From assembly GCF_018138715.1 (NCBI RefSeq), contig NZ_JAGSHX010000006.1, positions 6,696,001 to 6,760,000 on the forward strand: a stretch of 64,000 bases of DNA. Reading direction: 5' to 3'. This document shows, piece by piece, positions 35,869 through 44,876 of this stretch; position 1 is the first letter of the stretch; every line of letters starts with the position of its first letter. The position numbers and the translations under genes are program-made. Under the pieces are notes generated by a model that was not told the DNA's origin, did no database searches, and saw only the letters and a list, made by a program, of their open reading frames with translations. The stretch comes from Streptomyces asiaticus. GTDB taxonomy: Bacteria > Actinomycetota > Actinomycetes > Streptomycetales > Streptomycetaceae.

Positions 35869-36423
35869 TCACGTCCGCGGCGCGACCTCCCGCAGCAGAC
35901 CCGTCGTCACATCGAAGACGAAGCCGCGGACGTCGTCGGTGTGCACCAGGAACGGCGAGGTGCGCACCCGCTCCATCGACTGGCGGACGTCGGCGTCGAG
36001 GTCCTTGAACGCCTCGACCGCCCACGACGGCCGCTGTCCCACCTCCTCCTCCAGCTCGTGCCGGAAGTCCTCGGTGAGGTTCAGCAGGCCGCAGCCGGTG
36101 TGGTGGATGAGCACGACGCTGCGGGTCCCGAGGGCCCGCTGGCTGATGGTCAGGGAGCGGATGATGTCGTCGGTGACCACCCCGCCCGCGTTGCGGATGG
36201 TGTGGCAGTCGCCCAGCTGTAGACCGAGTGCCTCGTGCAGGTCCAGACGGGCGTCCATGCACGCGACGATGGCGACGCGCCGCACCGGCCGCGCGTCCAT
36301 CCCCGGGTCGGTGAACTTCTCGGCGTAACTGCGGTTGGCCTCCACGAGGCTGTCGGTGACCGTGTCTCCCGTGCGGGCGTCGCGGTCGGTGGACGGGTTC
36401 GGCTGCGGCGCTGATATCGACAT
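35869..36423 (-). CDS. Beta-class carbonic anhydrase
   Basis: 184 aa. Interconverts CO2 and bicarbonate. Zinc ligands and partners are visible: Cys55, Asp57 and Arg59 in VACMDARLD, and His108/Cys111 in IHHTGCGLL. RNAGG follows the first site. ATG 36423 has a -10 TAGCGT ending 7 nt upstream, so the mRNA is probably leaderless. It sits divergently to the dcw promoter. Confidence 0.95.
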   Translation of the reverse strand: MSISAPQPNPSTDRDARTGDTVTDSLVEANRSYAEKFTDPGMDARPVRRVAIVACMDARLDLHEALGLQLGDCHTIRNAGGVVTDDIIRSLTISQRALGTRSVVLIHHTGCGLLNLTEDFRHELEEEVGQRPSWAVEAFKDLDADVRQSMERVRTSPFLVHTDDVRGFVFDVTTGLLREVAPRT

Positions 36424-36430
36424 GATGACG

Positions 36431-36460
36431 ACGCTACCTCTCACCAGGGAATTTTGTCTT
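36431..36460 (-). promoter_or_regulatory. Carbonic anhydrase promoter, leaderless
   Basis: On the minus strand AAGACA (36455-36460), 18-bp spacer, TAGCGT (36431-36436), then 7 nt to the ATG. Confidence 0.6.
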
Positions 36461-36598
36461 CTCTTTAGGTAGGGCAAACGAGGGCAACAGGGTGGGCCGA
36501 AGGGGTGATGTGAGGCAATCCACAGCCCCTCGTGCGCCGTGGTCCGGTGTCCCGGAGAGGGGATACCACCCCTGGGGCGGGACGCGCAGGCCGGTTGG

Positions 36599-36626
36599 TT
36601 GACCGAAGGGACGAGTGGACTAAAGT
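36599..36626 (+). promoter_or_regulatory. Main dcw promoter
   Basis: TTGACC (36599-36604), 16-bp spacer, TAAAGT (36621-36626), close to consensus. Transcription would start near 36633, ~200 bp before rsmH. Confidence 0.65.
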
Positions 36627-36639
36627 GGCGCGAAGTGGG
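36614..36639 (+). promoter_or_regulatory. MraZ-box-like triple repeat over the dcw -10
   Basis: AGTGG occurs at 36614, 36624 and 36634, exactly 10 bp apart (GTGGA-N5-GTGGC-N5-GTGGG). This is the shape of MraZ operators (three TGGGN units, 5-bp spacers) known upstream of dcw operons. No mraZ is in this window. Confidence 0.5.
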
Positions 36640-36832
36640 AGGCGTGACGCTCCCCTCGGATCCCGGAATTTCGCGTGAGCGCGGTGCGTACGTACCCCTC
36701 GGCCTCCTCCCGCTCCGGCCGCCTGACGTCACTTCCCCGGCGCCAGTAGGCCTCTTCCCCTTCAGAGCGGGCGGGGACCCGGCGGTGCGTATCATCCTCG
36801 CCCGATCCTCAGAAGGGCGCACGAGCAGCGCA

Positions 36833-37795
36833 ATGAGCAGCAACGCTCTCCACGTTCCCGTCATGCTCCAGCGCTGCCTGGACATGCTGGCCCCCGCTCT
36901 CGCCCAGCCCGGCGCGGTCGTGGTCGACTGCACCCTGGGCCTCGGCGGCCACAGCGAGGCGCTGCTGCGCGACTTCCCCGAGGCCCGGCTGATCGCCCTC
37001 GACCGCGACCCGTCCGCGCTGCGGCTCGCCGGGGAGCGGCTCGCCCCTTACGGCGACCGGGCGACGCTGGTCCACGCGGTCTACGACGAGCTGCCCGAGG
37101 TCCTCGACCGGCTCGGCGTCCCGCGCGTCCAGGGGATCCTCTTCGACCTCGGCGTGTCGTCCATGCAGCTGGACGAGGCCGGGCGCGGCTTCGCCTACGC
37201 CCAGGACGCCCCGCTGGACATGCGGATGGACCAGACCACCGGAGTCAGCGCGGCGGAGGTGCTCAACACCTATCCGCCGGGCGACCTGGTGCGCATCCTG
37301 CGGACGTACGGCGAGGAGAAGTTCGCCAAGAAGATCGTGGACGCGGTGGTGCGCGAGCGTGCCAAGGAGCCGTTCACCAACAGCGCCCGGCTCGTCGAGC
37401 TGATCCGCGAGGCGCTGCCGCAGGCCGCCAAGCGCACCGGCGGCAATCCGGCCAAGCGCACCTTCCAGGCGCTGCGGATCGAGGTCAACGGCGAGCTCGC
37501 GGTCCTGGAGCGGGCCATCCCGGCGGCCGTAAAGGCGCTCGCGGTCGGCGGAAGGATCGCCGTGCTGTCGTATCACTCGCTGGAGGACCGCCTGGTCAAG
37601 CAGGTGCTCGCGGCCGGTGCCAGCAATACGGCGCCCCCGGGGCTGCCGGTCGTCCCCGAGCAGTACCAGCCCCGGCTGAAGCTGCTCACCCGTGGCGCGG
37701 AGCTGCCCACCGAGGAGGAGATCGCCGAGAACCGCCGGGCCGCTCCGGCGCGGTTCCGGGGGGCGGAGCGCATCCGGGAAGAGGTCACCCCATGA
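36833..37795 (+). CDS. rsmH: 16S rRNA m4C1402 methyltransferase
   Basis: 320 aa. Family text: [59 protein letters not shown], and [16 protein letters not shown]. First gene of the dcw operon. The ATG 36833 lacks a strong RBS. The stop overlaps ftsL by ATGA. Confidence 0.95.
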   Translation: MSSNALHVPVMLQRCLDMLAPALAQPGAVVVDCTLGLGGHSEALLRDFPEARLIALDRDPSALRLAGERLAPYGDRATLVHAVYDELPEVLDRLGVPRVQGILFDLGVSSMQLDEAGRGFAYAQDAPLDMRMDQTTGVSAAEVLNTYPPGDLVRILRTYGEEKFAKKIVDAVVRERAKEPFTNSARLVELIREALPQAAKRTGGNPAKRTFQALRIEVNGELAVLERAIPAAVKALAVGGRIAVLSYHSLEDRLVKQVLAAGASNTAPPGLPVVPEQYQPRLKLLTRGAELPTEEEIAENRRAAPARFRGAERIREEVTP

Positions 37796-38409
37796 GCGCG
37801 CGGGGGACGGGCCCGAAAGCGCGGCCGGCGCCGGGCGCCACCACGGCCAGGCGCACACCCTTCGTGCTGCTCGTGGTGGTCCTGCTCGGCTCCGGCCTGA
37901 TCGCGCTGCTGCTGCTGAACTCCTCCCTCAACCAGGGGTCGTTCGAGCTCACCAGACTGGAGAAGCAGACCAAGGAGCTCACCGACGAGCGCCAGGCGCT
38001 CCAGCAGGACGTGGACAGGCTCTCCGCGCCCGCCGAGCTCGAGCGGCGCGCCCGGGAGCTGGGGATGGTGCCCGGCGGCACCCCCGCCTTCCTCAACCCG
38101 GACGGCTCGGTCAGCGGGGTGCCCGCCCCCGCCACGGGACAGCCCTCGGTGCTCGGCGGCCCCGGCCGGATGCTGCTGCCCTCGCTCGGCACCACGCCGT
38201 CCGCGCTCGCCACCACGCCGCCCTCGCTCGGCACCACGCCGTCCGAGGCGTCGCCCGTCCTGTCCGAGGCGTCGCCCACTTCGTCCGCCCTCGCTCCGTC
38301 GGCGCCGCCGTCCGCCACGTCCTCGGTGACCCCGTGGGCGCCGCCCAGCGGCCACTCCGCATCCACCTCCCCCTCCGCCTCCGCGAACTCCACCCCGGCC
38401 CCTCAGTAG
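37792..38409 (+). CDS. ftsL: FtsL-like septum protein
   Basis: 205 aa. Basic cytoplasmic start, one membrane helix ([21 protein letters not shown], ~22-42), then a coiled coil ([22 protein letters not shown]). The last ~110 residues are Ser/Thr/Pro/Ala low complexity with repeated LGTTPS units. Position and topology fit FtsL, a partner of FtsQ and FtsB. Overlaps rsmH by 4 bp. Confidence 0.88.
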   Translation: MSARGTGPKARPAPGATTARRTPFVLLVVVLLGSGLIALLLLNSSLNQGSFELTRLEKQTKELTDERQALQQDVDRLSAPAELERRARELGMVPGGTPAFLNPDGSVSGVPAPATGQPSVLGGPGRMLLPSLGTTPSALATTPPSLGTTPSEASPVLSEASPTSSALAPSAPPSATSSVTPWAPPSGHSASTSPSASANSTPAPQ

Positions 38410-38548
38410 GTGACACGGTGACGCGACCCCCAGCCTGCGCCCAGCCCACCCCGCCCGCGCGGACGCCCGCCCGCGCGCGATGGACGGCCACCGAGCCGAG
38501 GGCGGCGGCCGAGCCGAAGGCGGCCATCGAGCCGAGGGCGGTCGTCGC

Positions 38549-40537
38549 GTGAGCGCGCCCCAGGACCCCCGCCGCCGCGGGGTGCCCGGCCCGGCCGGTC
38601 CCCGCGGCGACCGCCGCCCGCGCCAGGACCCGGCGCGGCGCCCCGCCGAGCGCCGCCGCCAGGGCGGACCGTCCGGCCGTCCGGCCCCGCGCCCCCGCCC
38701 CGGCGCTCCCCAGCAGCTGCGGCTGGGCAGCCCGCGCCCCCGGCTCCGGCTGATCAGCCTCGGCCTCACCCTCGTCATGCTGGTCTTCGTCGTACGGCTG
38801 CTCCAGGTGCAGGCCGTCGACGCCAGCGCCTACGCGGCCAAGGCCAACCTCAACCGCTACATCCCGGTGAAGCTGTCCGCCGAGCGCGGTTCCATCACCG
38901 ACCGCAACGGCGTCGACCTGGCGACCACGGTGGACGCCTACGACATCACCGCCGCCCCCGACCTCCTCACGCCCAAGACGGCCAAGACCCATGACGCGCC
39001 CCGCCAGGCCGCGGCCCTGCTGGCGCCGATCCTCGGCAAGGACCAGGCGGTCCTGGAGCAGAAGCTCACCGACAACCCCAGGTCGCAGTACGTCGTGCTG
39101 GCCCGGCAGCAGTCCCCGCAGGTCTGGAACCAGATCAAGGACCTGAAGAGCGCCCTGGACGACGCGGCGGCCAAGGGCAAGGGCACCAACGTCCTGGCCG
39201 GGGTCAACCGCGAGGCGCACAGCAAGCGGGTCTATCCGAACGGGGACCTCGCCGCCGGGCTGCTGGGATTCGTGGACGCCGACGGACGCGGCTCCGCCGG
39301 GCTCGAGCAGCAGCTCAACAAGAAGCTCGCGGGCAAGGACGGCAAGCGGGTCTACGCCCAGTCCGGCGGCCACCAGGTGCCCACCGGCGACGTCAGGGAG
39401 CAGCCCGCGGTCCCCGGCAGCGACTACGAGCTGACCATCGACCGGGACATCCAGTGGGCCGCCCAGAGCGCCATCGCCGACCAGGTGCGCAAGTCCGGGG
39501 CCGACCGGGGCTACGTCCTCGTCCAGGACACCCGCACCGGTCAGCTGCTGGCCATGGCCAACGCCCCCGGGTTCGACCCCAACGACATCACCACCACGGA
39601 CGCCGACGCCCTGGGCAACGCCGCGGTCTCCGACGCGTACGAGCCCGGCAGTGTCAGCAAGCTGATGTCCATGGCCGCCGTCCTCCAGGAGGGCGTGGCG
39701 CGCTGGGACACCCATGTGGTGGTCCCCAACCGGCTGCCGCGCGCCGACCGTGCCTTCGCCGACGACATCGACCATCCGACCTGGTACCTCACGCTCAACG
39801 GCGTGCTCGCCAAGTCCAGCAACATCGGCACGATCCTCGCCACCGAGCAGCTGGCCAAGACCAAGCGGCAGCGGAACCAGATCCTCTACTCCTACCTGCG
39901 CAAGTTCGGGATCGGCCGGCCCAGCGGGCTCGGCTTCCCCGGCGAGACCCCGGGCATCCTGGCCAAGCCGCAGGACTGGAGCGCCTCGCAGCAGTACACC
40001 ATCCCCTTCGGCCAGGGGCTGTCGCTCAACGCCATCCAGGCGACCTCGGTGTACTCCACCATCGCCAACGGGGGCGAGCGCATCGCGCCCACCCTCATCC
40101 GCGGCGCCAGGGGGCCCGGCGGCGACTTCACCGCCGCGCCCGCCCCCAAGAAGACCCGTGTCGTCAGTAAGGAGACCGCGAAGACGCTCGCCGAGATGCT
40201 GGAGTCGGTCGTCGACGATCAGCAGGGCACCGGCGCCAAGGCGAAGATCCCGGGCTATCGTGTCGCGGGCAAGACCGGCACCTCCAACCGGGTGGACCCC
40301 AAGACCGGCCGCTACCGCGGCTACACCGCGTCCTTCGCCGGCTTCGCCCCGGCCGACAAACCTCGGCTGACCGTCTACTGTGCCGTTCAGAACCCGACAA
40401 AGGGCAGCTACTTCGGCGGTCAGGTCTGTGGACCGGTCTACAAGAAGGTCATGGAGTTCGGCCTCAAGGCCCTACAGGTCCCGCCGTCCGGGAAGCAGCC
40501 CGAACGGCTCCCGGTGAGCTACAACCCGGGCCAGTGA
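38549..40537 (+). CDS. ftsI: Septal peptidoglycan transpeptidase (class B PBP, FtsI/PBP3)
   Basis: 662 aa from GTG 38549. A ~60-residue Arg/Pro/Gly cytoplasmic tail, one helix (LISLGLTLVMLVFVVRLLQV), a dimerisation domain, then the transpeptidase: active Ser368 in SVSK, SSN at 423-425, and KTGT at 575. The upstream ATG 38480 is also in frame but encodes only HRAEGG-type repeats and lacks an RBS; GAGGGCGG precedes the GTG. Confidence 0.93.
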   Translation: MSAPQDPRRRGVPGPAGPRGDRRPRQDPARRPAERRRQGGPSGRPAPRPRPGAPQQLRLGSPRPRLRLISLGLTLVMLVFVVRLLQVQAVDASAYAAKANLNRYIPVKLSAERGSITDRNGVDLATTVDAYDITAAPDLLTPKTAKTHDAPRQAAALLAPILGKDQAVLEQKLTDNPRSQYVVLARQQSPQVWNQIKDLKSALDDAAAKGKGTNVLAGVNREAHSKRVYPNGDLAAGLLGFVDADGRGSAGLEQQLNKKLAGKDGKRVYAQSGGHQVPTGDVREQPAVPGSDYELTIDRDIQWAAQSAIADQVRKSGADRGYVLVQDTRTGQLLAMANAPGFDPNDITTTDADALGNAAVSDAYEPGSVSKLMSMAAVLQEGVARWDTHVVVPNRLPRADRAFADDIDHPTWYLTLNGVLAKSSNIGTILATEQLAKTKRQRNQILYSYLRKFGIGRPSGLGFPGETPGILAKPQDWSASQQYTIPFGQGLSLNAIQATSVYSTIANGGERIAPTLIRGARGPGGDFTAAPAPKKTRVVSKETAKTLAEMLESVVDDQQGTGAKAKIPGYRVAGKTGTSNRVDPKTGRYRGYTASFAGFAPADKPRLTVYCAVQNPTKGSYFGGQVCGPVYKKVMEFGLKALQVPPSGKQPERLPVSYNPGQ

Positions 40538-40651
40538 GCGGACCCAGTAGTGATGACGATCACGCCGGACCCCGGGAACCACGGTCCGGTACGGCCCCGC
40601 ACCGCCGCCTCATTTCGCGGGGGAGCGGGTGTCCCGGGTACGCTCACCGCC

Positions 40652-42310
40652 GTGCCCCACGCTGATCAGTCCCAAACCCCTCAGAAGGACGTTTCTGTGG
40701 AATACCCGGGAGCGCCCCGTCCCCTCCAGGTCCGCCCGATCCCGCTGGCGGAGCTGGCGGATCAGCTGGGCGTCGAAACCCCCGAAGCCTCGGAAGGGGC
40801 CGCGGTCACCGGGATCACCCATGACTCGCGGGCCGTACGTCCCGGCGATGTGTACGCCGCGCTGGCCGGTGCCCGCCTCCACGGCGCGGACTTCGCCGCC
40901 CAGGCCGCCGACCTCGGCGCGGTCGCGGTGCTGACCGACCCGGCCGGTGTCGAGCGCGCCGCCGCCACCGGCCTGCCGGTCCTCGCGGTGGACAACCCGC
41001 GCGGCCGGATGGGCGCGCTGGCCGCCACGATCTACGGCGAGCCGGGTCACGACCTGCTCCAGATCGGCATCACCGGTACCTCCGGCAAGACCACGACCGC
41101 GTATCTCATCGAGGGCGGCCTCAAGGCCGCCGCGAAGCACGACGGCGGCCTTACGGGTCTCATCGGCACCGTGGAGATGCGGATCGGCGACGAGCGCATC
41201 AAGTCCGAGCGCACCACCCCCGAGGCCACCGATCTTCAGGCGCTGTTCGCGGTGATGCGGGAGCGCGACGTCCGCTCGGTCGTCATGGAGGTCTCCAGCC
41301 ACGCCCTGGTCCTCGGCCGTGTCGACGGCTGCGTCTTCGACGTCGCGGTCTTCAACAACCTCAGCCCGGAGCACATGGAGTTCCACTCCGGCATGGAGGA
41401 CTACTTCCAGGCCAAGGCCCAGCTGTTCACCAAGGCCCGCAGCCGCCTCGGAGTGATCAACTACGACGACGAGTACGGCCGCCGCCTGATCGAGCAGTCC
41501 GAGGTGCCCGTCACCACCTTCTCCGCCGAGGGCCACCCCGACGCCCACTGGCGCGCCGCGGACGTCGAGGTCGGCCCGCTCGGCTCGGCCTTCACCGCCG
41601 TCGGCCCGAACGGCGAGTCCGTACGGGCCGCCGCGCCCCTCCCGGGCCCCTTCAACGTGGCCAACGCGCTCGCCGCCGTCGTCGCGCTCGCCGTCGCCGG
41701 GATCGACCCGCAGACGGCCGCCGACGGCGTCGCCGCCGTCCCCGGCGTACCGGGCCGGCTGGAGCGGGTCGACGTGGGCCAGCCCTACCTCGCGGTCGTC
41801 GACTACGCCCACAAGACCGACGCCGTCGAGTCGGTGCTGCGTGCCCTCCGTAAGGTGACCGACGGCAAGCTGCACGCCGTCCTCGGCTGCGGCGGGGACC
41901 GCGACCGGCTCAAGCGCGGCCCCATGGGCGCCGCCGTGGCGCGGTACGCCGACACGGCCGTCCTCACCTCCGACAACCCCCGCTCCGAGGACCCGCTCGC
42001 GATCCTCGCCGCCATGCTCGCGGGCGCCGCCGAGGTGCCCGCCCACGAGCGCGGTGATGTGCTGGTCGAGGAGGACCGGGCCAACGCCATCGCGGCCGCC
42101 GTCGGCCGCGCCGAGCCGGGTGACACCGTCATCGTGGCGGGCAAGGGCCACGAGCTGGGCCAGGACATCGCGGGCGTGATCCGGGCCTTCGACGACCGGC
42201 AGGTACTCCGCGAAGCCATCGAGCTCAGTGAGCGAGCCCACGGGCGCGATGCCACGCGCCCCGAGGCGAGCCCACAGCACCGGGACAAACACCTAGACGA
42301 CCAGGGATGA
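40652..42310 (+). CDS. murE: UDP-MurNAc-tripeptide synthetase
   Basis: 552 aa from GTG 40652. Adds the diamino acid to UDP-MurNAc-L-Ala-D-Glu. ATP motif IGITGTSGKTTTAYL, then NLSPEHMEFH and DYAHKTDAV. The substrate motif reads DNPR (SDNPRSEDP), the form found in diaminopimelate-adding enzymes. Three starts are possible: ATG 40550 (adds 34 aa), GTG 40652 (TACGCT ends 7 nt upstream, leaderless), or GTG 40697 (AAGGAC 6 nt upstream). Confidence 0.93.
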   Translation: MPHADQSQTPQKDVSVEYPGAPRPLQVRPIPLAELADQLGVETPEASEGAAVTGITHDSRAVRPGDVYAALAGARLHGADFAAQAADLGAVAVLTDPAGVERAAATGLPVLAVDNPRGRMGALAATIYGEPGHDLLQIGITGTSGKTTTAYLIEGGLKAAAKHDGGLTGLIGTVEMRIGDERIKSERTTPEATDLQALFAVMRERDVRSVVMEVSSHALVLGRVDGCVFDVAVFNNLSPEHMEFHSGMEDYFQAKAQLFTKARSRLGVINYDDEYGRRLIEQSEVPVTTFSAEGHPDAHWRAADVEVGPLGSAFTAVGPNGESVRAAAPLPGPFNVANALAAVVALAVAGIDPQTAADGVAAVPGVPGRLERVDVGQPYLAVVDYAHKTDAVESVLRALRKVTDGKLHAVLGCGGDRDRLKRGPMGAAVARYADTAVLTSDNPRSEDPLAILAAMLAGAAEVPAHERGDVLVEEDRANAIAAAVGRAEPGDTVIVAGKGHELGQDIAGVIRAFDDRQVLREAIELSERAHGRDATRPEASPQHRDKHLDDQG

Positions 42311-42319
42311 CAGACCGCC

Positions 42320-42376
42320 ATGCGCGCACCAGCCCCCTCCAGGCAGCTCTCCCGCACGGCCGGAGGTGATCAGTGA
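42320..42376 (+). CDS. Possible 18-aa mini-ORF coupled to murF
   Basis: Encodes MRAPAPSRQLSRTAGGDQ in the murE-murF gap. Its stop overlaps the murF GTG (GTGA), and it contains the murF RBS GGAGG. It may be a coupling peptide or chance; no RBS is obvious for its own start. Confidence 0.25.
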   Translation: MRAPAPSRQLSRTAGGDQ

Positions 42377-43812
42377 TCGCTCTGTCCCTCACCGAGATCG
42401 CCGGCCTAGTCGGTGGACAGCCGCACGACATACCGGACCCGGACCTGAAGGTCACGGGCCCTGTCGTGATCGACTCCCGTGAGGTGCGGCCCGGCAGCCT
42501 CTTCGCCGCGCTCCCCGGGGAGCGCGTGGACGGCCACGACTTCGCCAGGGGCGCGGTCGAGGCGGGCGCCGCGGCGGTCCTGGCCGCCCGCCCCGTCGGC
42601 ACCCCGGACGCCCCCGTACCGGCGATCGTCGTCCCCGACGTCATCGCCGCCATGGGAGCGCTCGCGCGCGCCGTCGTGGAGCGCCTGGGCACCACCGTGG
42701 TCGCCCTCACCGGTTCCGCCGGCAAGACGAGCACCAAGGACCTCATCGCGCAGCTGCTCCAGCGCCGCGGCCCCACCGTATGGACGCCGGGCTCGCTCAA
42801 CAACGAGATCGGCCTGCCGCTCACCGCGATGAGCGCCGACGAGGCCACCCTGCACCTGGTGCTGGAGATGGGCGCCCGCGGTAAGGGCCACATCCGGTAT
42901 CTGACGGAGCTCACCCCGCCCCGTATCGGACTCGTGCTCAACGTCGGCACCGCCCATATCGGGGAGTTCGGCGGCCGGGAGCAGATCGCCGAGGCCAAGG
43001 GCGAGCTCGTGGAGTCCCTGCCGTCCGCCGTGGAGGGCGGGGTGGCGGTGCTCAACGCCGACGACCCCTTCGTGCGCGCCATGGCGTCGCGCACCAAGGC
43101 CCGTACCGTCCTGTTCGGCGAGGCCGAGGACGCCGATGTGCGCGCCGGGAATGTCCGGCTCGCCGACGGCGGCCGTCCCGCCTTCACGCTTCACACCCCT
43201 ACCGGGTGCAGCGAAGTGACCATGCGCCTGTACGGTGAGCACCACGTGTCGAACGCGCTCGCCGCGGCCGCCGTCGCCCACGAGTTGGGCATGTCCGTCG
43301 ACGAGATCGCCGTGGCGCTCTCCGAGGCGGGGCAGCTCTCCCGCTGGCGGATGGAGGTCACCGAGCGCTCGGACGGCGTGACGGTCGTCAACGACGCCTA
43401 CAACGCGAACCCCGAGTCCATGCGAGCAGCGCTGCGCGCGCTGGTCGCCATGGGCGCTGCCACACCGGGGCGTCGCACGTGGGCGGTGCTCGGCCCGATG
43501 GCCGAGCTGGGCGAGGAGTCACTGGCCGAGCACGACGCGGTCGGACGGCTGGCCGTCCGGCTCAACGTCAGCAAGCTCGTGGCGGTCGGCGGCCAGGAGG
43601 CCGCCTGGCTGGACATGGGCGCCAAGAACGAGGGTTCGTGGGGTGAGGAGTCGGTGCACGTGTCCGACGTGCGGGCAGCGGTCGATCTGCTGCGCAGCGA
43701 GCTGCGACCGGGGGACGTCGTGTTGGTGAAGGCATCCAGGTCGGTCGGCCTGGAGCGGCTTGCTCAGGCATTGCTCGACGGTGAGGGTGAGGTCGCCGGC
43801 CGATGGGCATGA
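42373..43812 (+). CDS. murF: UDP-MurNAc-tripeptide D-Ala-D-Ala ligase
   Basis: 479 aa. Adds D-Ala-D-Ala to complete the pentapeptide precursor. ATP motif VVALTGSAGKTSTKDLIAQ, then LNNEIGLPLT, NVGTAHIGEFGG, NDAYNANPESM. GGAGG lies 6 nt before the GTG. The stop overlaps mraY by ATGA. Confidence 0.96.
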   Translation: MIALSLTEIAGLVGGQPHDIPDPDLKVTGPVVIDSREVRPGSLFAALPGERVDGHDFARGAVEAGAAAVLAARPVGTPDAPVPAIVVPDVIAAMGALARAVVERLGTTVVALTGSAGKTSTKDLIAQLLQRRGPTVWTPGSLNNEIGLPLTAMSADEATLHLVLEMGARGKGHIRYLTELTPPRIGLVLNVGTAHIGEFGGREQIAEAKGELVESLPSAVEGGVAVLNADDPFVRAMASRTKARTVLFGEAEDADVRAGNVRLADGGRPAFTLHTPTGCSEVTMRLYGEHHVSNALAAAAVAHELGMSVDEIAVALSEAGQLSRWRMEVTERSDGVTVVNDAYNANPESMRAALRALVAMGAATPGRRTWAVLGPMAELGEESLAEHDAVGRLAVRLNVSKLVAVGGQEAAWLDMGAKNEGSWGEESVHVSDVRAAVDLLRSELRPGDVVLVKASRSVGLERLAQALLDGEGEVAGRWA

Positions 43813-44876
43813 GGCAGATCCTCTTCTCGGGAGCCATCGGGCTCTTTCTGACCCTGATCGGCACACCGCTGCTGATCAAGCTGCTGGCCCGCAAGGGCTA
43901 TGGCCAGTACATCCGGGACGACGGTCCGCGGACGCACGGCAGCAAGAAGGGCACGCCCACGATGGGCGGTATCTCCTTCATCCTGGCCACGCTGATCGCC
44001 TACGCCCTGACGAAGGTGATCACGGGCAGCCAGCCGACCTTCTCGGGCGTGCTGGTGCTCTTCCTGTTCGCGGGCATGGGCCTGGTCGGCTTCCTCGACG
44101 ACTACATCAAGATCGTCAAGCAGCGCAGCCTGGGTCTGCGGGCCAAGGCCAAGATGGCCGGTCAGCTGATCGTCGGTATCGCCTTCGCGATCCTCGCACT
44201 GAACTTCGCCGACGCGCGCCAGCAGACCCCCGCCTCCGACCGGCTCTCCTTCGTCCAGGACTTCGGCTGGTCCTTCGGCCCGGTGATCTTCGCGATCTGG
44301 GCGCTGTTCATGATCCTGGCGATGTCGAACGGTGTGAACCTCACCGACGGTCTCGACGGTCTGGCCACCGGCGCCTCCGTGATGGTCTTCGGCGCGTACA
44401 CCTTCATCGGCGTCTGGCAGTACCAGGAGTCCTGCGCCAACGCGCAGACCCTCACCAACCCGGCGTCCTGTTTCGAGGTCCGCGACCCGCTCGATCTGGC
44501 CGTCGTCGCCTCCGCCCTGATGGGCGCGTGCTTCGGCTTCCTGTGGTGGAACACCTCACCCGCCAAGATCTTCATGGGTGACACCGGTTCGCTCGCGCTC
44601 GGCGGCGCGCTCGCCGGCCTCGCCATCTGCTCCCGTACGGAGCTGCTGCTGGCCCTCCTCGGCGGTCTGTTCGTCCTGATCACCATGTCCGTGGTCATCC
44701 AGGTCGGCTCCTTCCGGACGACCGGGCGACGGGTCTTCCGGATGGCACCGCTCCAGCACCACTTCGAACTCAAGGGGTGGAGCGAAGTCCTTGTGGTGGT
44801 GCGGTTCTGGATCATCCAGGGCATGTGCGTGATCGTCGGTCTCGGCCTCTTCTACGCGGGGTGGCGGGCCTCGTGA
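43809..44876 (+). CDS. mraY: Phospho-MurNAc-pentapeptide transferase
   Basis: 355 aa, ten membrane helices. Makes lipid I. Family text: KKGTPTMGGISFILATL, GFLDDYIKI, NLTDGLDGLATG, FLWWNTSPAKIFMGDTGSLALGG, APLQHHFELKGW. ATG 43809 is in the ATGA overlap with murF; ATG 43803 is possible. Overlaps murD by GTGA. Confidence 0.97.
   Translation: MRQILFSGAIGLFLTLIGTPLLIKLLARKGYGQYIRDDGPRTHGSKKGTPTMGGISFILATLIAYALTKVITGSQPTFSGVLVLFLFAGMGLVGFLDDYIKIVKQRSLGLRAKAKMAGQLIVGIAFAILALNFADARQQTPASDRLSFVQDFGWSFGPVIFAIWALFMILAMSNGVNLTDGLDGLATGASVMVFGAYTFIGVWQYQESCANAQTLTNPASCFEVRDPLDLAVVASALMGACFGFLWWNTSPAKIFMGDTGSLALGGALAGLAICSRTELLLALLGGLFVLITMSVVIQVGSFRTTGRRVFRMAPLQHHFELKGWSEVLVVVRFWIIQGMCVIVGLGLFYAGWRAS

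Larger units (their letters stand above)
36424..36832. other. 409-bp divergent regulatory gap between carbonic anhydrase and rsmH
   Basis: No mraZ or other gene could be recognised in six frames. It contains the carbonic anhydrase promoter (36431-36460), the dcw promoter (36599-36626) and three spaced AGTGG repeats (36614-36639). Confidence 0.65.

Noticed and set aside
36539..36832. mraZ gene before rsmH
   Set aside because: The upstream extension of the rsmH frame shows no MraZ (AbrB-like) text; it is translated intergenic sequence.
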